Below, piece by piece: positions 53,303 to 64,000 of a stretch of 64,000 nucleotides of DNA; the stretch's first letter is position 1, and each line of letters starts with the position of its first letter. Origin of the DNA: Fistulifera solaris. Taxonomy: Eukaryota; Bacillariophyta; Bacillariophyceae; Naviculales; Stauroneidaceae. Location: contig AP026128.1 of assembly GCA_030295235.1 (NCBI GenBank), forward strand, positions 62,001 through 126,000, given 5' to 3'. A program made the translations under genes and the position numbers. The notes beneath the pieces were generated by a model. The model did no database searches. It worked only from the letters and a program-made list of their open reading frames with translations, and had not been told where the DNA came from.

Positions 53303-53931
53303 TCAGGGGGGCATGTTTGACGTAGCACCTCGCTCAATAATTTCGCGAACTTCCCTCAATTCCGCCTCGATTTCTCCGTCTGTATTTCCTTCAAGAGAAA
53401 TGCCGTGAGCAGTTGTTCTCAGACTGGTTCACAAAGAAAGGTGTTCAGACGAAACTCACCATCTGGGGCATCGACCGCAAATGTTCGATGCTGCGCGTCG
53501 ATTTCTTCCTTGTCTTCATATATTGCCGCCTCATCGATGATATGGGCCGCTTGTTTCATATCTTCTTTCTCCATGGCATCAGAAATGCCGTCCGGCGCCT
53601 CCACAGCGAATATCGTACGAGCATCAATTAGGAAACGCTTCATTTTCTCAAGTTCCGCGGCAATATCATCCTTGTGCTGTTGAGATTGGTCAAACAGTCG
53701 GTCAATCTCGGACGTATCCGTCCACTGAATGGTGGGACGCTGAATTGCGGTCTTTTTGTGCGCATACGTTTCATGGAGTTTTTCCATGGAACGTTCAATA
53801 TTGCGCGTCGATTCCATCAAGCTGTCCAAGTGCTCCAAGTATCCAGCCATGAGCTGCAGCTCAGGATCACTTGCAGCCCGTTTTGCTTGGGAACTCAGCA
53901 ATCGTCGGTAAAGTCGTTGTTGCGAGAACAT
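53303..53931 (-). CDS. Probable mitochondrial protein with two FAVxAPDG motifs, unknown function
   Basis: Exons 53931-53460 and 53388-53303 (intron 71 bp) join in phase to 185 residues. The ATG at 53931 gives a basic N-terminus (MFSQQRLYRRLLSSQAKRAA), a good mitochondrial presequence; the frame stays open upstream to 54312, so a longer start cannot be excluded. The body is helical (LEHLDSLMESTRNIERSMEK) and contains FAVEAPDG and, 45 residues on, FAVDAPDG, the second split by the intron after the Asp codon plus one base. The last exon adds EIEAELREVREIIERG and ends NMPP. No known domain is recognised. Confidence 0.7.
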
Positions 53932-54474
53932 GGTCGAAAATGTGGTGTCGGGTTTGTGTTCAGATGCCGGGGCGGAATGACGAAATGGATATCTTTGAAT
54001 TGGTGGTGACCAAGCTTTGAGATTAGCGAAGCTACAAGAAGCTTGGCGTACGGGCTTGAGTTTGTAAATCGAAGCAATACAAGGTCGTCGCCTTCTTCTA
54101 TTTTTGCGAACCCTCGGAGGTGTCGCGAAAAATGAGAACCTCAACATTTTCGCGCTCGCGCCTGATAGTCCTTTTCGGGTCACGAGACATACGTCATAGT
54201 TCCATTGCTTGATACAGGAGTATGAGCTTACAGTGTAGGCGTGGAGGAAAGATCCCCAATTTTGTTCGATCGAATTCGATTCTTCTTCAGTCGTGTTTGT
54301 TGGTGGTGACACTTCCAGGTGTCACTCCATCATTCATTCGTACTCAAAAGCTCTTCTCTCCTTCGCTCTTCTCATTATTTTTTCGAACAAGACAAAACGA
54401 ACGCACGCATCACATTTTACGAACCTGTTTGATCACTGTTTTTATACCTTTACACAATAAAAGAAACAAATAAC
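53932..54474. promoter_or_regulatory. Upstream region between divergent genes
   Basis: Lies between the FAVxAPDG gene (minus) and ClpB copy 3 (plus). The minus-strand frame is open here up to 54312 without recognisable sequence apart from an Arg run (RKNRRRRR), so it may be 5' UTR or a longer N-terminus. Confidence 0.35.
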
Positions 54475-57200
54475 ATGACAGATCCAAATCGAGCAGTTAC
54501 CGACGCATCGGTAAAAGCTATCAACGAAGCAATCGCTGCAGCCCGCGACAATGGCAACAGTGTCGCCGATCCTATTCATCTCGCACACGTTCTCTTTCAC
54601 ACCGAAGACTCCATTGGTGCCAGAGTGTGTCTTCGTGTATCCTGCGATGTCAATTTGGTGCGGCGCAGCATTCAAAAAGCTCTTTTGAAGAAGCCCGCAC
54701 AAACGCCGGCTCCACTGGAGGCATCTCCCTCGTCGTCCTTTTCCCTTTTGTTGCAACATGCCACCAAGCTTTCCAAGGCCAACGGAGATGCCTTGGTGGC
54801 GTTGGATCACCTGCTAATGGCGTTGTATGAAGATCGTGAAGCCAAGAGTGCATTGGAAGAGGGCGGCCTTTCCAAACAAAAAGGCAGAAACCGGTGTCAA
54901 GGAAATTCGTGGCGACTCCAAAGTGACTTCGTCGGGCGCGGAAGATCAATACGAAGCACTCGAAAAGTACGGAATTGATTTGCGGAAACTGGCCGAAGAA
55001 GGCAAGCTCGATCCCGTGATTGGCCGTGACGAAGAGATTCGTCGATTGATTCAAATCCTGTCTCGACGAACCAAAAACAATCCTGTTTTGGTGGGCGAAC
55101 CAGGTACTGGTAAAACATCAATTGTCGAAGGTTTGGCACGACGATTGGTGGAAGGCGATGTCCCCGAATCCATCAAAGGAGTTGCTTTGCGTACACTGGA
55201 TATGGGAGCACTCGTTGCCGGTGCCAAGTATCGCGGAGAATTTGAAGAGCGACTTCGGGCCGTATTGGACGAAGTCAAGCGCGCCGAAGGCCGAATGGTT
55301 CTCTTTGTGGATGAAATTCATCTAGTCTTGGGTGCGGGCAAGACGGACGGAGCCATGGATGCGGCAAACTTGCTGAAACCGATGTTGGCTCGTGGTGAAC
55401 TGCGAATGATTGGTGCCACGACTCTGAACGAGTATCGACAACACATTGAAAAGGATTCGGCCTTCGAGAGGCGTTTTCAACCCGTCACTGTCAACGAACC
55501 ATCCGTTACCGATACTATCTCGATGCTGCGTGGTCTAGTGGAACGATACGAAGCACACCACGGTGTTCGTATCACGGATAGTGCCATTGTGGCGGCAGCC
55601 AAACTGTCGGATCGATATATCAATCATCGTTTTAATCCGGACAAGAGTATCGACTTGATTGATGAAGCAGCAGCACGAAAGCGGACCATCCTTGATAGTC
55701 GACCGGAAAGAATTGATCAATTGGAGCGTCAAATCCTACAACTGGAGATTGAAGCGACGGCTTTGGGCCGCGAGAAAGACAAGCAGTCGAAAAGAAGTTG
55801 TCCCAGATTCGCGAGGACATTATCAATTTAAAAGAGGAACTGGCACCTTTAAATGAAAAGTGGCAGGCGGATCGTGGACGAGCCGAAGAACTTAAGGAAG
55901 CCAAGGAGCGGCTTGCGACACTGGAATTTAAAGCTGCCACAGCAGAACGGCAGGGGAGATTATGAGAAAGCGGCCGATCTCAAGTACGGTGCCATTCCAG
56001 ACTTGAAAGCGCATTTGAAGAAGATTGAAGAAGAGGAAAAAGCCCGAAAGGCCGAAAGTGGCGATGAAAGCGAGAACGTCACGGACCAAGATATTGCCGA
56101 AGTTATATCTCGCTGGACCGGTATTCCAGTCAACAAACTGTCGCAAACTGAAAAGTCGAGGTTGTTGAACTTGGACCAGCGTCTGCGAGAACGTGTGATA
56201 GGACAGGATGAAGCTATCCATGTTGTGACCGATTGCATATTGCGATCGAAAGCTGGATTGGCACGCGAGTCACAGCCAACGGGAAGCTTCTTGTTTCTAG
56301 GTCCCACAGGCGTTGGCAAGACGGAATTGTCGAAAGCTTTATTCAGTGAGTTGTACGATGGAGATGAGCGGCACCTGGTTCGTATTGACATGAGCGAGTA
56401 TTCGGAGCAGCACTCCGTTGCTCGTTTGATCGGATCGCCCCCAGGATACGTTGGACACGACGAGGGCGGACAACTTACGGAAGCCGCTCGTCGCAAACCG
56501 CATTAACCGTTGTTCTATTTGACGAGATTGAAAAGGCGCACCCTCGTGTGTTGACGATATTGCTGCAAATCATGGATGAAGGTCGCTTTGACGGACTCTA
56601 AAGGTCGTACCGTCGACTTCCGCAACACGGTTGTAATTTTGACATCGAACGTCGGGCGCCAAATACTTACTGAATCTTACGGAGGACTCGGACGAAACGA
56701 AAGGAAGCGCATGCACGGGTCATGACCGAAGTACAGAATACATTCGCACCCGAACTCTTGAACCGACTCTCTGGTTTGGTCATGTTCAATTCATTGGGTA
56801 CTACGCAGTTGGAGAAGATTGTCCACAAATCCATGCTAACGTCCGTAGCGTCTTCTTGCCAAGGGCATTCGCGATACTTGAACCCAGTGGAGCTCAGTTG
56901 ATTTTACACGAATCTTACGATCCCAACTACGGGGCTCGTCCCGTGGAACGTTACCTGGAATCGACGGTCGTCACGACATTGAGCCGCATGTTGATCCAAG
57001 GTGACATTACGAGTGGATGTGTGGTTCACATTGAAGCTACCGAAGCAGGAGACGATGACTCGTTTGACGATGCCAGCCATCCCTTGTCCAAGAAGGCGCG
57101 TTTGCATTACCGCGTGGAAGCCAATTCGGGAAATAGTGACATGGATGTTGATGATGACATTGATTTCAACCCGAACAATTGGGAGGGCGATGAGTTTTAG
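54475..57200 (+). CDS. clpB: Hsp100/ClpB disaggregase, copy 3, with many frame breaks
   Basis: About 908 codons and co-linear from end to end with copy 1, but on the opposite strand. Clp-N ([20 protein letters not shown]), NBD1 (Walker [10 protein letters not shown], Walker B LFVDEIHL, pore loop [11 protein letters not shown]), middle domain, NBD2 (Walker [35 protein letters not shown]) and C-terminus are all present with canonical residues. At least seven single-base breaks are needed: near 54880, 55793, 55950, 56503, 56583, 56690 and 56835. Every catalytic motif is intact and there is no nonsense codon in the corrected frame that I can see, so sequence error is likelier than decay, although the break density is the highest in the window. 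Confidence 0.8.
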
Positions 57201-57665
57201 AGAGATACATACGCTTGAATCCATATAATTTATAACTTAATAAGAGAATATTAGACGACAATTGATACAGACAAGAATTGGAAGCTGTATTTATTTAGAA
57301 GAGCATTTCATTTTACGAATGTATTAGATTTGAAACACGCGCCCTAACTGGGTAACGGTAAGACTCTATACACTTAGACAAACCGGATCGCTCGTTTTTG
57401 ACGTTATCGGTCGTTTCCGCACTTTTTCTCTTCGCAGACAACGAAAACGGTCGCAAAGAAATAAACCGGTCTCTTCAAGCAAAGAGAAACGACAATGATT
57501 ATCCAAGAATCAAATTCATGAAAACGGCACGTCGGAGAAACGAAACCAGTTTACAAAGGCGATGATGTTGTCAAAGGAGAGAACGATTCAGTCGTTCTCA
57601 CAATTTTGCTGTCCCGTTAAAACGCATTAGCAGATCACCAACAAGCAACACCCAGCAGCCACACC
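57201..57665. other. Intergenic region, no gene seen
   Basis: Lies between two plus-strand genes and carries the promoter of the small unknown gene that follows. Nothing further is recognisable. Confidence 0.4.
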
Positions 57666-58250
57666 ATGACCGCTCAAACCCTCCCATTGTCATTTGAAGT
57701 TCTCCTTCCGCGATCCGAAGACGACGTTCCGTGCGATATGGAATTGTCGCTCGACGACTCTTCGAGCAGCGCTTCTTCGGAGGTTTCGAGCTTGAAAGGC
57801 GACTATTACAACTTCCTCCGCAATGACATTGGTGTGTATCGCGAGCATTCCTGGACGATCCACTTTTACGAACGAAATCGACGTGCGGGTGACTCACTGT
57901 GGTTCCGCGCGTGGAGCAACAATGAAGTGAATGGAGGAGTGTTCCGGGAATTGGAAGGCGACGAAATCCTCCACTTTGTTGCAAGCAAAGTGCAGAGCCA
58001 TCCCGATAGCTGCTTTTATCTCAAGATGACTCGACGAGGTGGCTTTACTTGCTTTTCCTTGTTCGGAACGGACCTCATCCATAGTGCACTGAGTACCATT
58101 TTGAAGCTCGCCACCGAACGCGATCGACTCTTTATTCCGAGCAAAGCCGCGCTGGAAAAAGCCATTTTACGGGAGAATCGCAAGAAGAATGGACTAATCA
58201 AGACTTGGCTTCGTCCGAATGCAATCGCTCAAACCGCGGGAAGCCGGTGA
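57666..58250 (+). CDS. Unknown protein, 194 residues
   Basis: A clean single-exon frame from ATG 57666 with an acidic Ser-rich N-terminal part (MELSLDDSSSSASSEVSS) and a compact region (about 45-165) rich in aromatic residues: YNFLRNDIGVYREHSWTIHF, DSLWFRAWSNNEVNGGVF, FYLKMTRRGGFTCFSLFG. It ends in a basic helix (KAALEKAILRENRKKNGL). No signal, membrane segment or known motif is seen. Confidence 0.65.
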   Translation: MTAQTLPLSFEVLLPRSEDDVPCDMELSLDDSSSSASSEVSSLKGDYYNFLRNDIGVYREHSWTIHFYERNRRAGDSLWFRAWSNNEVNGGVFRELEGDEILHFVASKVQSHPDSCFYLKMTRRGGFTCFSLFGTDLIHSALSTILKLATERDRLFIPSKAALEKAILRENRKKNGLIKTWLRPNAIAQTAGSR

Positions 58251-58940
58251 AAGAACAAAGAACAGAACTAATCTATACGAGTAATAGAACGTCATTCTTG
58301 TAGAAAGTAGGTTTTAGTAGGTTTGCGTATTTCTTTCATGAAAAAAGGTCCAAGAACGGTTCATTTACAATATCGCTAGAGAGGGAATTCTCACGTCCCT
58401 AATCTGTTTCATTATTTGACTTTTACTCACTTGTGACTTCCACTCCAATGCTCACTTCTACTTCACTTCAACTTCTACTCTACTTCACTTCACTTCCACT
58501 TCGCTGCTCACTTTCACTCCACTTCCACTTCGCTGCTCACTTCTAGTTCACTTCCAGTTCTGCTTCCACTTTACTTCCACTTCTGCAGCTATCATCATCA
58601 CATCATCACTGCGACTTTGTCTCCACGATTGCGTTCATTTTCTTGCCCTGTCTGTCCGGGACCCGTTACTGTAACTGTTGGTTTTACGCGCGCGCGCGCG
58701 TCTATCGAGGTCGTCCGATAGTCGTCCGTCCGACACACTGTATACTGTACAGTCACGTTACCAGGTATAACCCCTAACCTTCCGACAAAATGGGGTCGTA
58801 CGAAAAAGGACGCTGCGTTATTATGCGCGTGCCGACGACCGTTGATCTCGCTTTCATTTTTTTTCTTTTTGGACTGCCAACGACTTGAAAGAGACGAAGA
58901 GCAACAAAACATTTGACCCTGCTTCTCATATCATCTTGCC
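58251..58940. other. Intergenic region with pyrimidine-rich repeats
   Basis: Contains a cacttc-rich tract (58421-58585), a CG dinucleotide run at about 58686-58699 and a T/C-rich run before the carboxypeptidase gene. No gene is seen. Confidence 0.5.
58421..58585. repeat. CACTTC-type minisatellite
   Basis: Repeated cacttc, cacttcca and cttctact blocks, including a duplicated ccacttcgctgctcactt at about 58496 and 58524. Purines and pyrimidines are strongly strand-biased across the tract. Confidence 0.75.
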
Positions 58941-61039
58941 ATGATATATAGTCGCTTTGGGGTTATCCTTTTCCTGATAGCCGGGGCCTTTGCGTCATCA
59001 CGAGCCACAAAATCACCCGCACTTCGAACAAATGCCGAGCGAGGCCACAATTTACCGAAATTTCGGAGACTGGAACAACAAACCCTCATAAAAGACTATC
59101 GCTTGTACGAACCGTACGAAATTCCTTTGATTTTGCAAAACTGGACTGCTTTGTACCCCAACTTGGTGCAGGTCACCACCGCACAAGAAGCGTACGGATT
59201 GCCCCCGGTAGGAACATCGGACGATTGTCCGTTCGACCAGGTTGGATGTTTGATTTATATTGTGACGTTACAAGACTATAGGATTCATCCGATCGGTAGT
59301 GAATCCTCGAAGCAATTACCCGAAGTGTTTCTGAATGGACAAGTGCATGGTGATGAACGGTGGGTATGAACTGCTTTCCTTTCGTTGGAGCTCTATCGCG
59401 TGAACTCATGAATCCACATCTTTTTCTTTGTCACATCAAGAGTCGGTCCGACCGCCGTCTTAGAGGCTGCTCATTTACTGCTCATGGCTGCCGCGTGTGA
59501 AGCGAAAAGCACGCTGCAAACGGATTTTCAGGCATGCCGAAACGAATTACTCGATCGCGGCATCACCGACGACCACCGTCAGTGGCTGACACGATTGCTG
59601 CGGACGCGTCGGATTGTTTTGATTCCCACCGCCAATCCGTGGGGATATTATCATGACATCCGGACCGAATATGAAGTGGATGTGAACCGCGATTTCGCCT
59701 TTGATGCCGAAGATGCGACCACGTGCATGCAAACAATTGCGGCACGGGCCATCAATGAGGTCGTCCGCGCACACATGTTCCAATCCGGTATTGTCTTTCA
59801 CGCAGGCTTCGAAATGATTGGTTACGAGTGGGGTGCCAATGCCTATAACGGTTGGCGATCCCCCGATGATACATCGCAATCGCAAATCGCCGCAGCGCAC
59901 AGTCGGTACGGTGGTGGGTGGGATACCTCACCGCCCTATGTGTATGGTACGATGGATCAAATCATTTATACAGTACACGGATCGTTGGAAGATTGGGGTA
60001 CGCCAGTTCGTGGGATACCGACGTTGTCACACAATGTGCACCTACCACGTACGGTGGTTACGAGGCCGAAAGGACCGTCTATCCGCCGTACACAAATCGC
60101 ATGTTTAGTATGCTTGTAGAGACGAGCATGGATAAGACTCCGACATCTGACTTTGGGACCTCCTTGGATGTGTTGAATCCAGAAAGCTCAGGGAACGGTC
60201 ATGTGCCTCGAAATCTGCGCCTTTCCTTATTGATGATTGATTTGGTGGAACCCTATGTCTGGTTCACGTCCGACATTGGTTCGTCCAGGTACCAGCTGGA
60301 TACGATGGTCCCTTTTCCAGAAAGTACCGGATCGTCCTGTCGAGACCATGTTATGATGCAAGTAGAACAAGAAACGACCATGTTGGAAGTGTCATGGGAA
60401 GTGGGAGGAGCTTTTCAGGTTGACTCGACAGCGTTATGGTATGCCAAGTGGGATGATATACCCGAAACAGTGTTGGACTGCCGCACCCAACCGACCATCG
60501 CAGATGTTCAACAATATATGCAAGCTGGTTTCTTGACCGGACCATTGGGCGGTACGGGTCGCTTTTCGACGACGAGGTCTACCGTTTTTGATGGCACAAT
60601 ATCACTGTCCAATTTCACACATGGCGATACCATTGTCATTCTCGCGTCCGCTCGTGTCGATTCTTCATGGGCCGATTCGTCTTCACCATTACGACCGCAA
60701 GTATCACCGCAAACGCATTTAGCCAATGTCCGAACCAATCCGGAGTATTATTATGAAACAGAAACGAACGTTGTGCGAGGACGATTGGATTGGTTTTCGC
60801 AGCCCTTGACTGTGAAAGTGGTATCGTCATCCGTATCGACCAATGCGCCAACGGCATCACTCAGCATCCCGTCCTCCAGCAGCAGTAGAGTACCCCTATC
60901 GTCGCCCACGGATGTGGATGATAAAACGTCGCTATCACCCACTACTCAACAACGGATTGAGTCACCCACCAGCGCGTCGGATGTTGCCGGTGGCTCACTC
61001 GCTATCCTTTTATTGGGGTTACTGACTTACTGGCTATGA
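58941..61039 (+). CDS. Secreted zinc carboxypeptidase (M14), possibly GPI-anchored
   Basis: Exons 58941-59359 and 59441-61039 (intron 81 bp) give 672 residues after one G is restored in a G-run near 60000 (LEDWG continues as YASSWDTDVVTQCAPTTYGG). A signal peptide (FGVILFLIAGAFASSRA) is followed by a linker and the M14 domain: zinc ligands in NGQVHGDERVGP (HxxE, spanning the intron) and VFHAGFEMIG, substrate-site VDVNRDF, and a candidate catalytic Glu in FSMLVETS. After a beta-sandwich-like region a Ser/Thr/Pro-rich stalk leads to a short hydrophobic end (GGSLAILLLGLLTYWL), typical of a GPI-attachment signal. It would trim C-terminal residues of extracellular peptides. Ligand spacing supports activity. 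Confidence 0.88.
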
Positions 61040-61118
61040 GCGACAAGAAACGAATTCCATCTTATTTTTATAAATAATAGAATACTAATAATACAATTAT
61101 ATGGCCGAGGAATAAATT

Positions 61119-61796
61119 TTACAATCGCGACGACGTTTGCTGCAAAAGAGCTCGTACTTTTTGATAGGCTGGTCGATGATGACAACGTTGGATGTATTCC
61201 CTCCATTCATCGGAACCATTCCATCCAATGTGTTCCCCCCAATCCCAACAGTGCACCAACAGAATATCCGCCGCGGTAAATTCCTTCCCCAATAAGTACA
61301 AATCATTCGATGGCATTACAGTTGGCAGCAAGTTGGTATAGTGTTGTTGCGCGGCGGCGACGGCTGCGGGGAGAACTCCACCCAAATACTTGCCCATTTC
61401 CGTGCCATGTTTGCGATGCATCCATAACCCTTGGGCATCCAATTCCGATAGGATGGTACAACACATTTGATCGTATTGAGCACGAGCCCGCGTACGGGGT
61501 GGAGGCACCAGAGCCGAGGAGGGATACAAATCTCCCAAATACGTATTGATCGCTACCGATTCGGTCAGTGTGAAGGACGGAACTGTTGGATCGTCGTCAA
61601 AAGCCAGTAAAATAGGCACTTTCCCCGTAGGATTGTGTTCACGAACGTTCCGACTGGCCGGTCGATACGGAAGATGTTCGTAAGGAACAGTTCCCAATTC
61701 TTCCAACATCCACAGACAGCGAAATGTGCGCGTCCAAGCGGGGCCTATGATTTGAAAGCGCGTCGGTGTGGTAGCGGATAGCGTCATCTTGATCAA
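61119..61796 (-). CDS. Glutathione S-transferase
   Basis: 225 residues, single exon. The N-terminal thioredoxin-like domain has RFQIIGPAWTRTFRCLWML, the cis-Pro loop NPTGKVPILLAF and the glutathione gamma-Glu site TLTESVAINTYL (Glu-Ser). The C-terminal helical domain contains the N-capping motif FTAADILLVHCW (Ser/Thr-x-x-Asp). A cytosolic enzyme that conjugates glutathione to electrophiles; the class cannot be fixed. The ATG at 61787 (MTLSATT) is an alternative start. It converges on the carboxypeptidase gene, 79 bp apart. Confidence 0.9.
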   Translation of the reverse strand: MIKMTLSATTPTRFQIIGPAWTRTFRCLWMLEELGTVPYEHLPYRPASRNVREHNPTGKVPILLAFDDDPTVPSFTLTESVAINTYLGDLYPSSALVPPPRTRARAQYDQMCCTILSELDAQGLWMHRKHGTEMGKYLGGVLPAAVAAAQQHYTNLLPTVMPSNDLYLLGKEFTAADILLVHCWDWGEHIGWNGSDEWREYIQRCHHRPAYQKVRALLQQTSSRL

Positions 61797-62050
61797 TACA
61801 AAGAAATAGTGTCGATTGTATATTTGATGTCAACAAAATGGAGTCTTGAATGGAATAGATCTTTTGCCGCCATCACGGATCACGGCAGAACAAAAATGAA
61901 CGCGTTTGCAACTCGTGATTCGACTCGTGATGTGATCGGCATTTCCAGTCCCGCGTCTGGAAAGGTCTCGCAATTCGCAATTCGCAATAGAACACCAAAA
62001 AATGTTATCGCTTCAACTTAGTGCTTATTTCTTTCATCGCTATTTCTTCC

Positions 62051-62898
62051 TCACAGCGTTTTAGGTTTTCTTCGAAAGAGGGAAGGCAAATAAGCTTTCC
62101 CTAATCCTTTCAAAATCAACGCGGCCCAATACAGTTGCAACAAGAGTAACACCACCGAACTACCCCAACAGGCCGACATGAAGACACGATACGGTAGATG
62201 AGGATGTTGTGAATACAACAAAAATGACTGCTCATATAAGAATACAGTCGCGGCATCAACATCCCGATCCGAACGTAGAGAAAGGTCCCACAAAACAGCA
62301 ATCGGACTTTCAGATACAGACCGGGATATCGATCCACCAAGGACGGGAATTCTTTGAAAAAGTTCATGATCGACAAGGGAATTGTACTCAATTCAAAGAT
62401 ACCGAAAAGAATGGGATCCAGTACCGAAATCCATTGCGCAAAAAGCCCGTCATGATCCCCACGGCCACGACCGTGAGATGATGTAAAATCATGATGGGAT
62501 TTTCTTCGACGGCAAAGATACCGACCGGAATGGCCCATAATTGAAATCCCAGTTGAAAACAACTCAGAAATAAAACGTGTTCGTGTCCTTGTATTTTTTC
62601 CACGTCCGTTAACGAAGAATCGAGATGATTTTCGTAATACAGGCCCAAGACCGACAAGACGATGCAAGCACACAAACTGGTGGCTTGGTAACTGATCTTT
62701 TCTCCGTGCGGACGTTGAAACGTCCTTCGCAGCATATAAATCAATGATATACAGCAACACAACATACAGTGCCGTGATTCCACTGGCACATGCGACGGTT
62801 TGCGGCACGACGATTTGTCGCAATACACTCGATTCGAGAAAAATCGGGCCGTCATTCAATGCACCGATGCGTTCCGCGAGTGTCGCGTCTGGAAACAT
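62051..62898 (-). CDS. TLC-domain (TRAM-LAG1-CLN8) membrane protein
   Basis: About 282 residues when three single-base breaks are corrected, at about 62725 (LYAAK then TFQRPHGEKISYQ), 62435 (GIMTGF then FAQWISVLDPIL) and 62230 (MPRL then FLYEQSFLLYSQ). Several membrane segments are seen: VVLLYIIDLY, ATSLCACIVLSVLGLYY, HVLFLSCFQLGFQLWAIPVG, and FMSACWGSSVVLLLLQLYW at the end. The motif ENPIMILHHLTVVAVG with paired His is the hallmark of the TLC/Lag1p fold. It could be a ceramide-synthase-related or TMEM56-like lipid protein of the ER; without the ceramide-synthase Lag1 extension I favour the latter. Confidence 0.75.
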
Positions 62899-63605
62899 TC
62901 TCTCTGTTCCGGTTCTTTACCAACAAATGAAAATGACGTTGAATAAGTTTGGAAATGTGTTGTAGCTTTTTAGGGTTCGCAAGCAATAAAAAGGACACCG
63001 ATCGAGCTTTTGCGGAGAAAATGAAGCATTCGCGATCGCAAAACAAAAACGTCGGCTGCGTCTCGTCGTCGTCGCGAGCGCGCCGATCGGGATGCTGACT
63101 ATAATGTCACTGTGTACCAGGAGTTCATTTTTTCTTAAAAATCAGTGCAAGTCGTAAGGTTAAGAGAAGCGCTTGTACAATTACGAGGCTTCATGATTAA
63201 CCTTACTGTATTAGTTGGAGTTAGGAGCTAGGATCATCTCGCTAGGTTTACAGGTAGATAGCTTCCCAGGAGAACTAAAGATACGAAAGTACGCCACTCA
63301 AACATTTAACAATACCTGTAGAAAGATAGCTCATCGTAAACAGCATGAAACAGGCATGTTGCACGCGGAAGTCTCCTATCGCCGGGAATCAGTTTTGCTC
63401 GCATCGTAACTTTCCTCAACTCTGTGGAGTTTATTGCTCAATTCAGCCTTACTTTCTAAGCAGAATCAGCATAGATTTCGAGCGAAGTAGCCTAAGCTTC
63501 TCACGGGGATCAGGACGTTTTGTCGCCATTTTGTACTTAATTTCCTTAAGGAAATTGTTCTACGCAAGGGATGTAAACTTCTCACGAAGAATCGTTCTTT
63601 ATAGT
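62899..63605. other. Intergenic region, no gene seen
   Basis: Short frames on both strands carry no recognisable sequence. A tcgtcgtcgtcgcgagcgcgcc stretch lies near 63065-63085. It contains the 3' end of the FKBP gene's surroundings and the TLC gene promoter. Confidence 0.4.
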
Positions 63606-63913
63606 TTATTTTGAATCCAGGACTTCCAACATTTCAATGTCAAAAATCAATGCGGCTCCACCGGGAATGAGAGCACCGGCGCCGCGATCACCATACGCCA
63701 ATTCACTGGGGATGTACAATTCCCACTTGGCACCCTCTTTCATCAACATCATGGCTTCCGTCCACCCTTTGATGACCTGATTCGGGGCGAAAGTCAATGG
63801 CTGTCCTCGTTTGTAACTACTATCGAATTCGGTGCCATCAATGAGACGACCGGCGTAATGGCAGTTGGTGGGCTGACTGATGGTGGGTGTCTTGCCGACG
63901 CCGGGGCGAATTT
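63606..63913 (-). CDS. FKBP-type peptidyl-prolyl isomerase, C-terminal exon
   Basis: The last exon of a gene that continues past the window edge. Reading from a CTATAG acceptor at about 63914, it codes IRPGVGKTPTISQPTNCHYA, GRLIDGTEFDSSYKRGQPL, QVIKGWTEAMMLMKEGAKWE, LYIPSELAYGDRGAGALIPG and FDIEMLEVLDSK. These are the FKBP core motifs with the conserved Trp (KGW), Tyr (AYGDRG) and Ile-Pro-Gly residues. Similarity is highest to FkpA/Mip- and FKBP22-type proteins, but the N-terminal part that decides location is missing. The enzyme isomerises Xaa-Pro bonds. Confidence 0.88.
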
Positions 63914-64000
63914 CTATAGCAAGGGAAGCAAGAACGTTAAGAAAATGAGCAAGTCATCAAAAGATCAAGACGAACTAGAAGGAAATTGGCGTACAGAGGC

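Overview
The window is nuclear DNA from a unicellular photosynthetic stramenopile, most likely a diatom. The evidence is: compact genes with short GT-AG introns of about 64 to 120 bp; eukaryote-only genes (APC8/CDC23, CDC37, VPS25, MIC60, frataxin, a TALE homeodomain protein); a Ty1/copia element like the diatom CoDi families; an N-terminal signal followed by an A-F type plastid cleavage motif; and a secreted Lys-Gly repeat protein with an RXL-type processing motif, as in silica-associated diatom proteins. Species cannot be fixed from the sequence alone.

Layout. 1-3.3 kb is gene-poor, with a diverged repeat and remnants. 3.3-6.1 kb holds a head-to-head pair of paralogues of unknown function, one broken. 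6.4-19.6 kb is dense and mostly housekeeping: an ERGIC/PDI fusion, a 2-oxoglutarate oxygenase, a histidine acid phosphatase, a IIC-type P-ATPase, a MOT1 molybdate transporter and MIC60. 19.66-25.02 kb is a nearly intact copia retrotransposon with LTRs identical by eye, inserted about 100 bp upstream of the MIC60 start and joined on its right to an inverted fragment of its own pol gene. 25.7-42.4 kb carries a CrtI-like carotenoid oxidoreductase, frataxin, a membrane protein with tandem PSI-like repeats, a coiled-coil membrane protein, VPS25, APC8, small unknown genes, a TALE homeodomain gene, CDC37 and the Lys-Gly repeat protein. 43-57.2 kb is the accessory-looking part: three ClpB/Hsp100 copies, two of them arranged with a paralogous zinc-ligand-rich protein as a duplicated unit whose second copy has decayed. 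57.6-64 kb has a small unknown gene, a secreted M14 carboxypeptidase, a GST, a TLC-domain protein and the 3' end of an FKBP.

A caution for the whole window: many otherwise well conserved genes are broken by single-base indels, often in short homopolymers. Translations become continuous when one base is added or removed, so these look mostly like sequence errors rather than pseudogenes. True decay is best supported for the 3.3-4.1 kb paralogue and for the second ClpB/zinc-protein unit at 48.5-51 kb, where nonsense codons or large deletions are also seen. Exon-intron models were drawn by hand from GT-AG sites, reading-frame phase and protein conservation.
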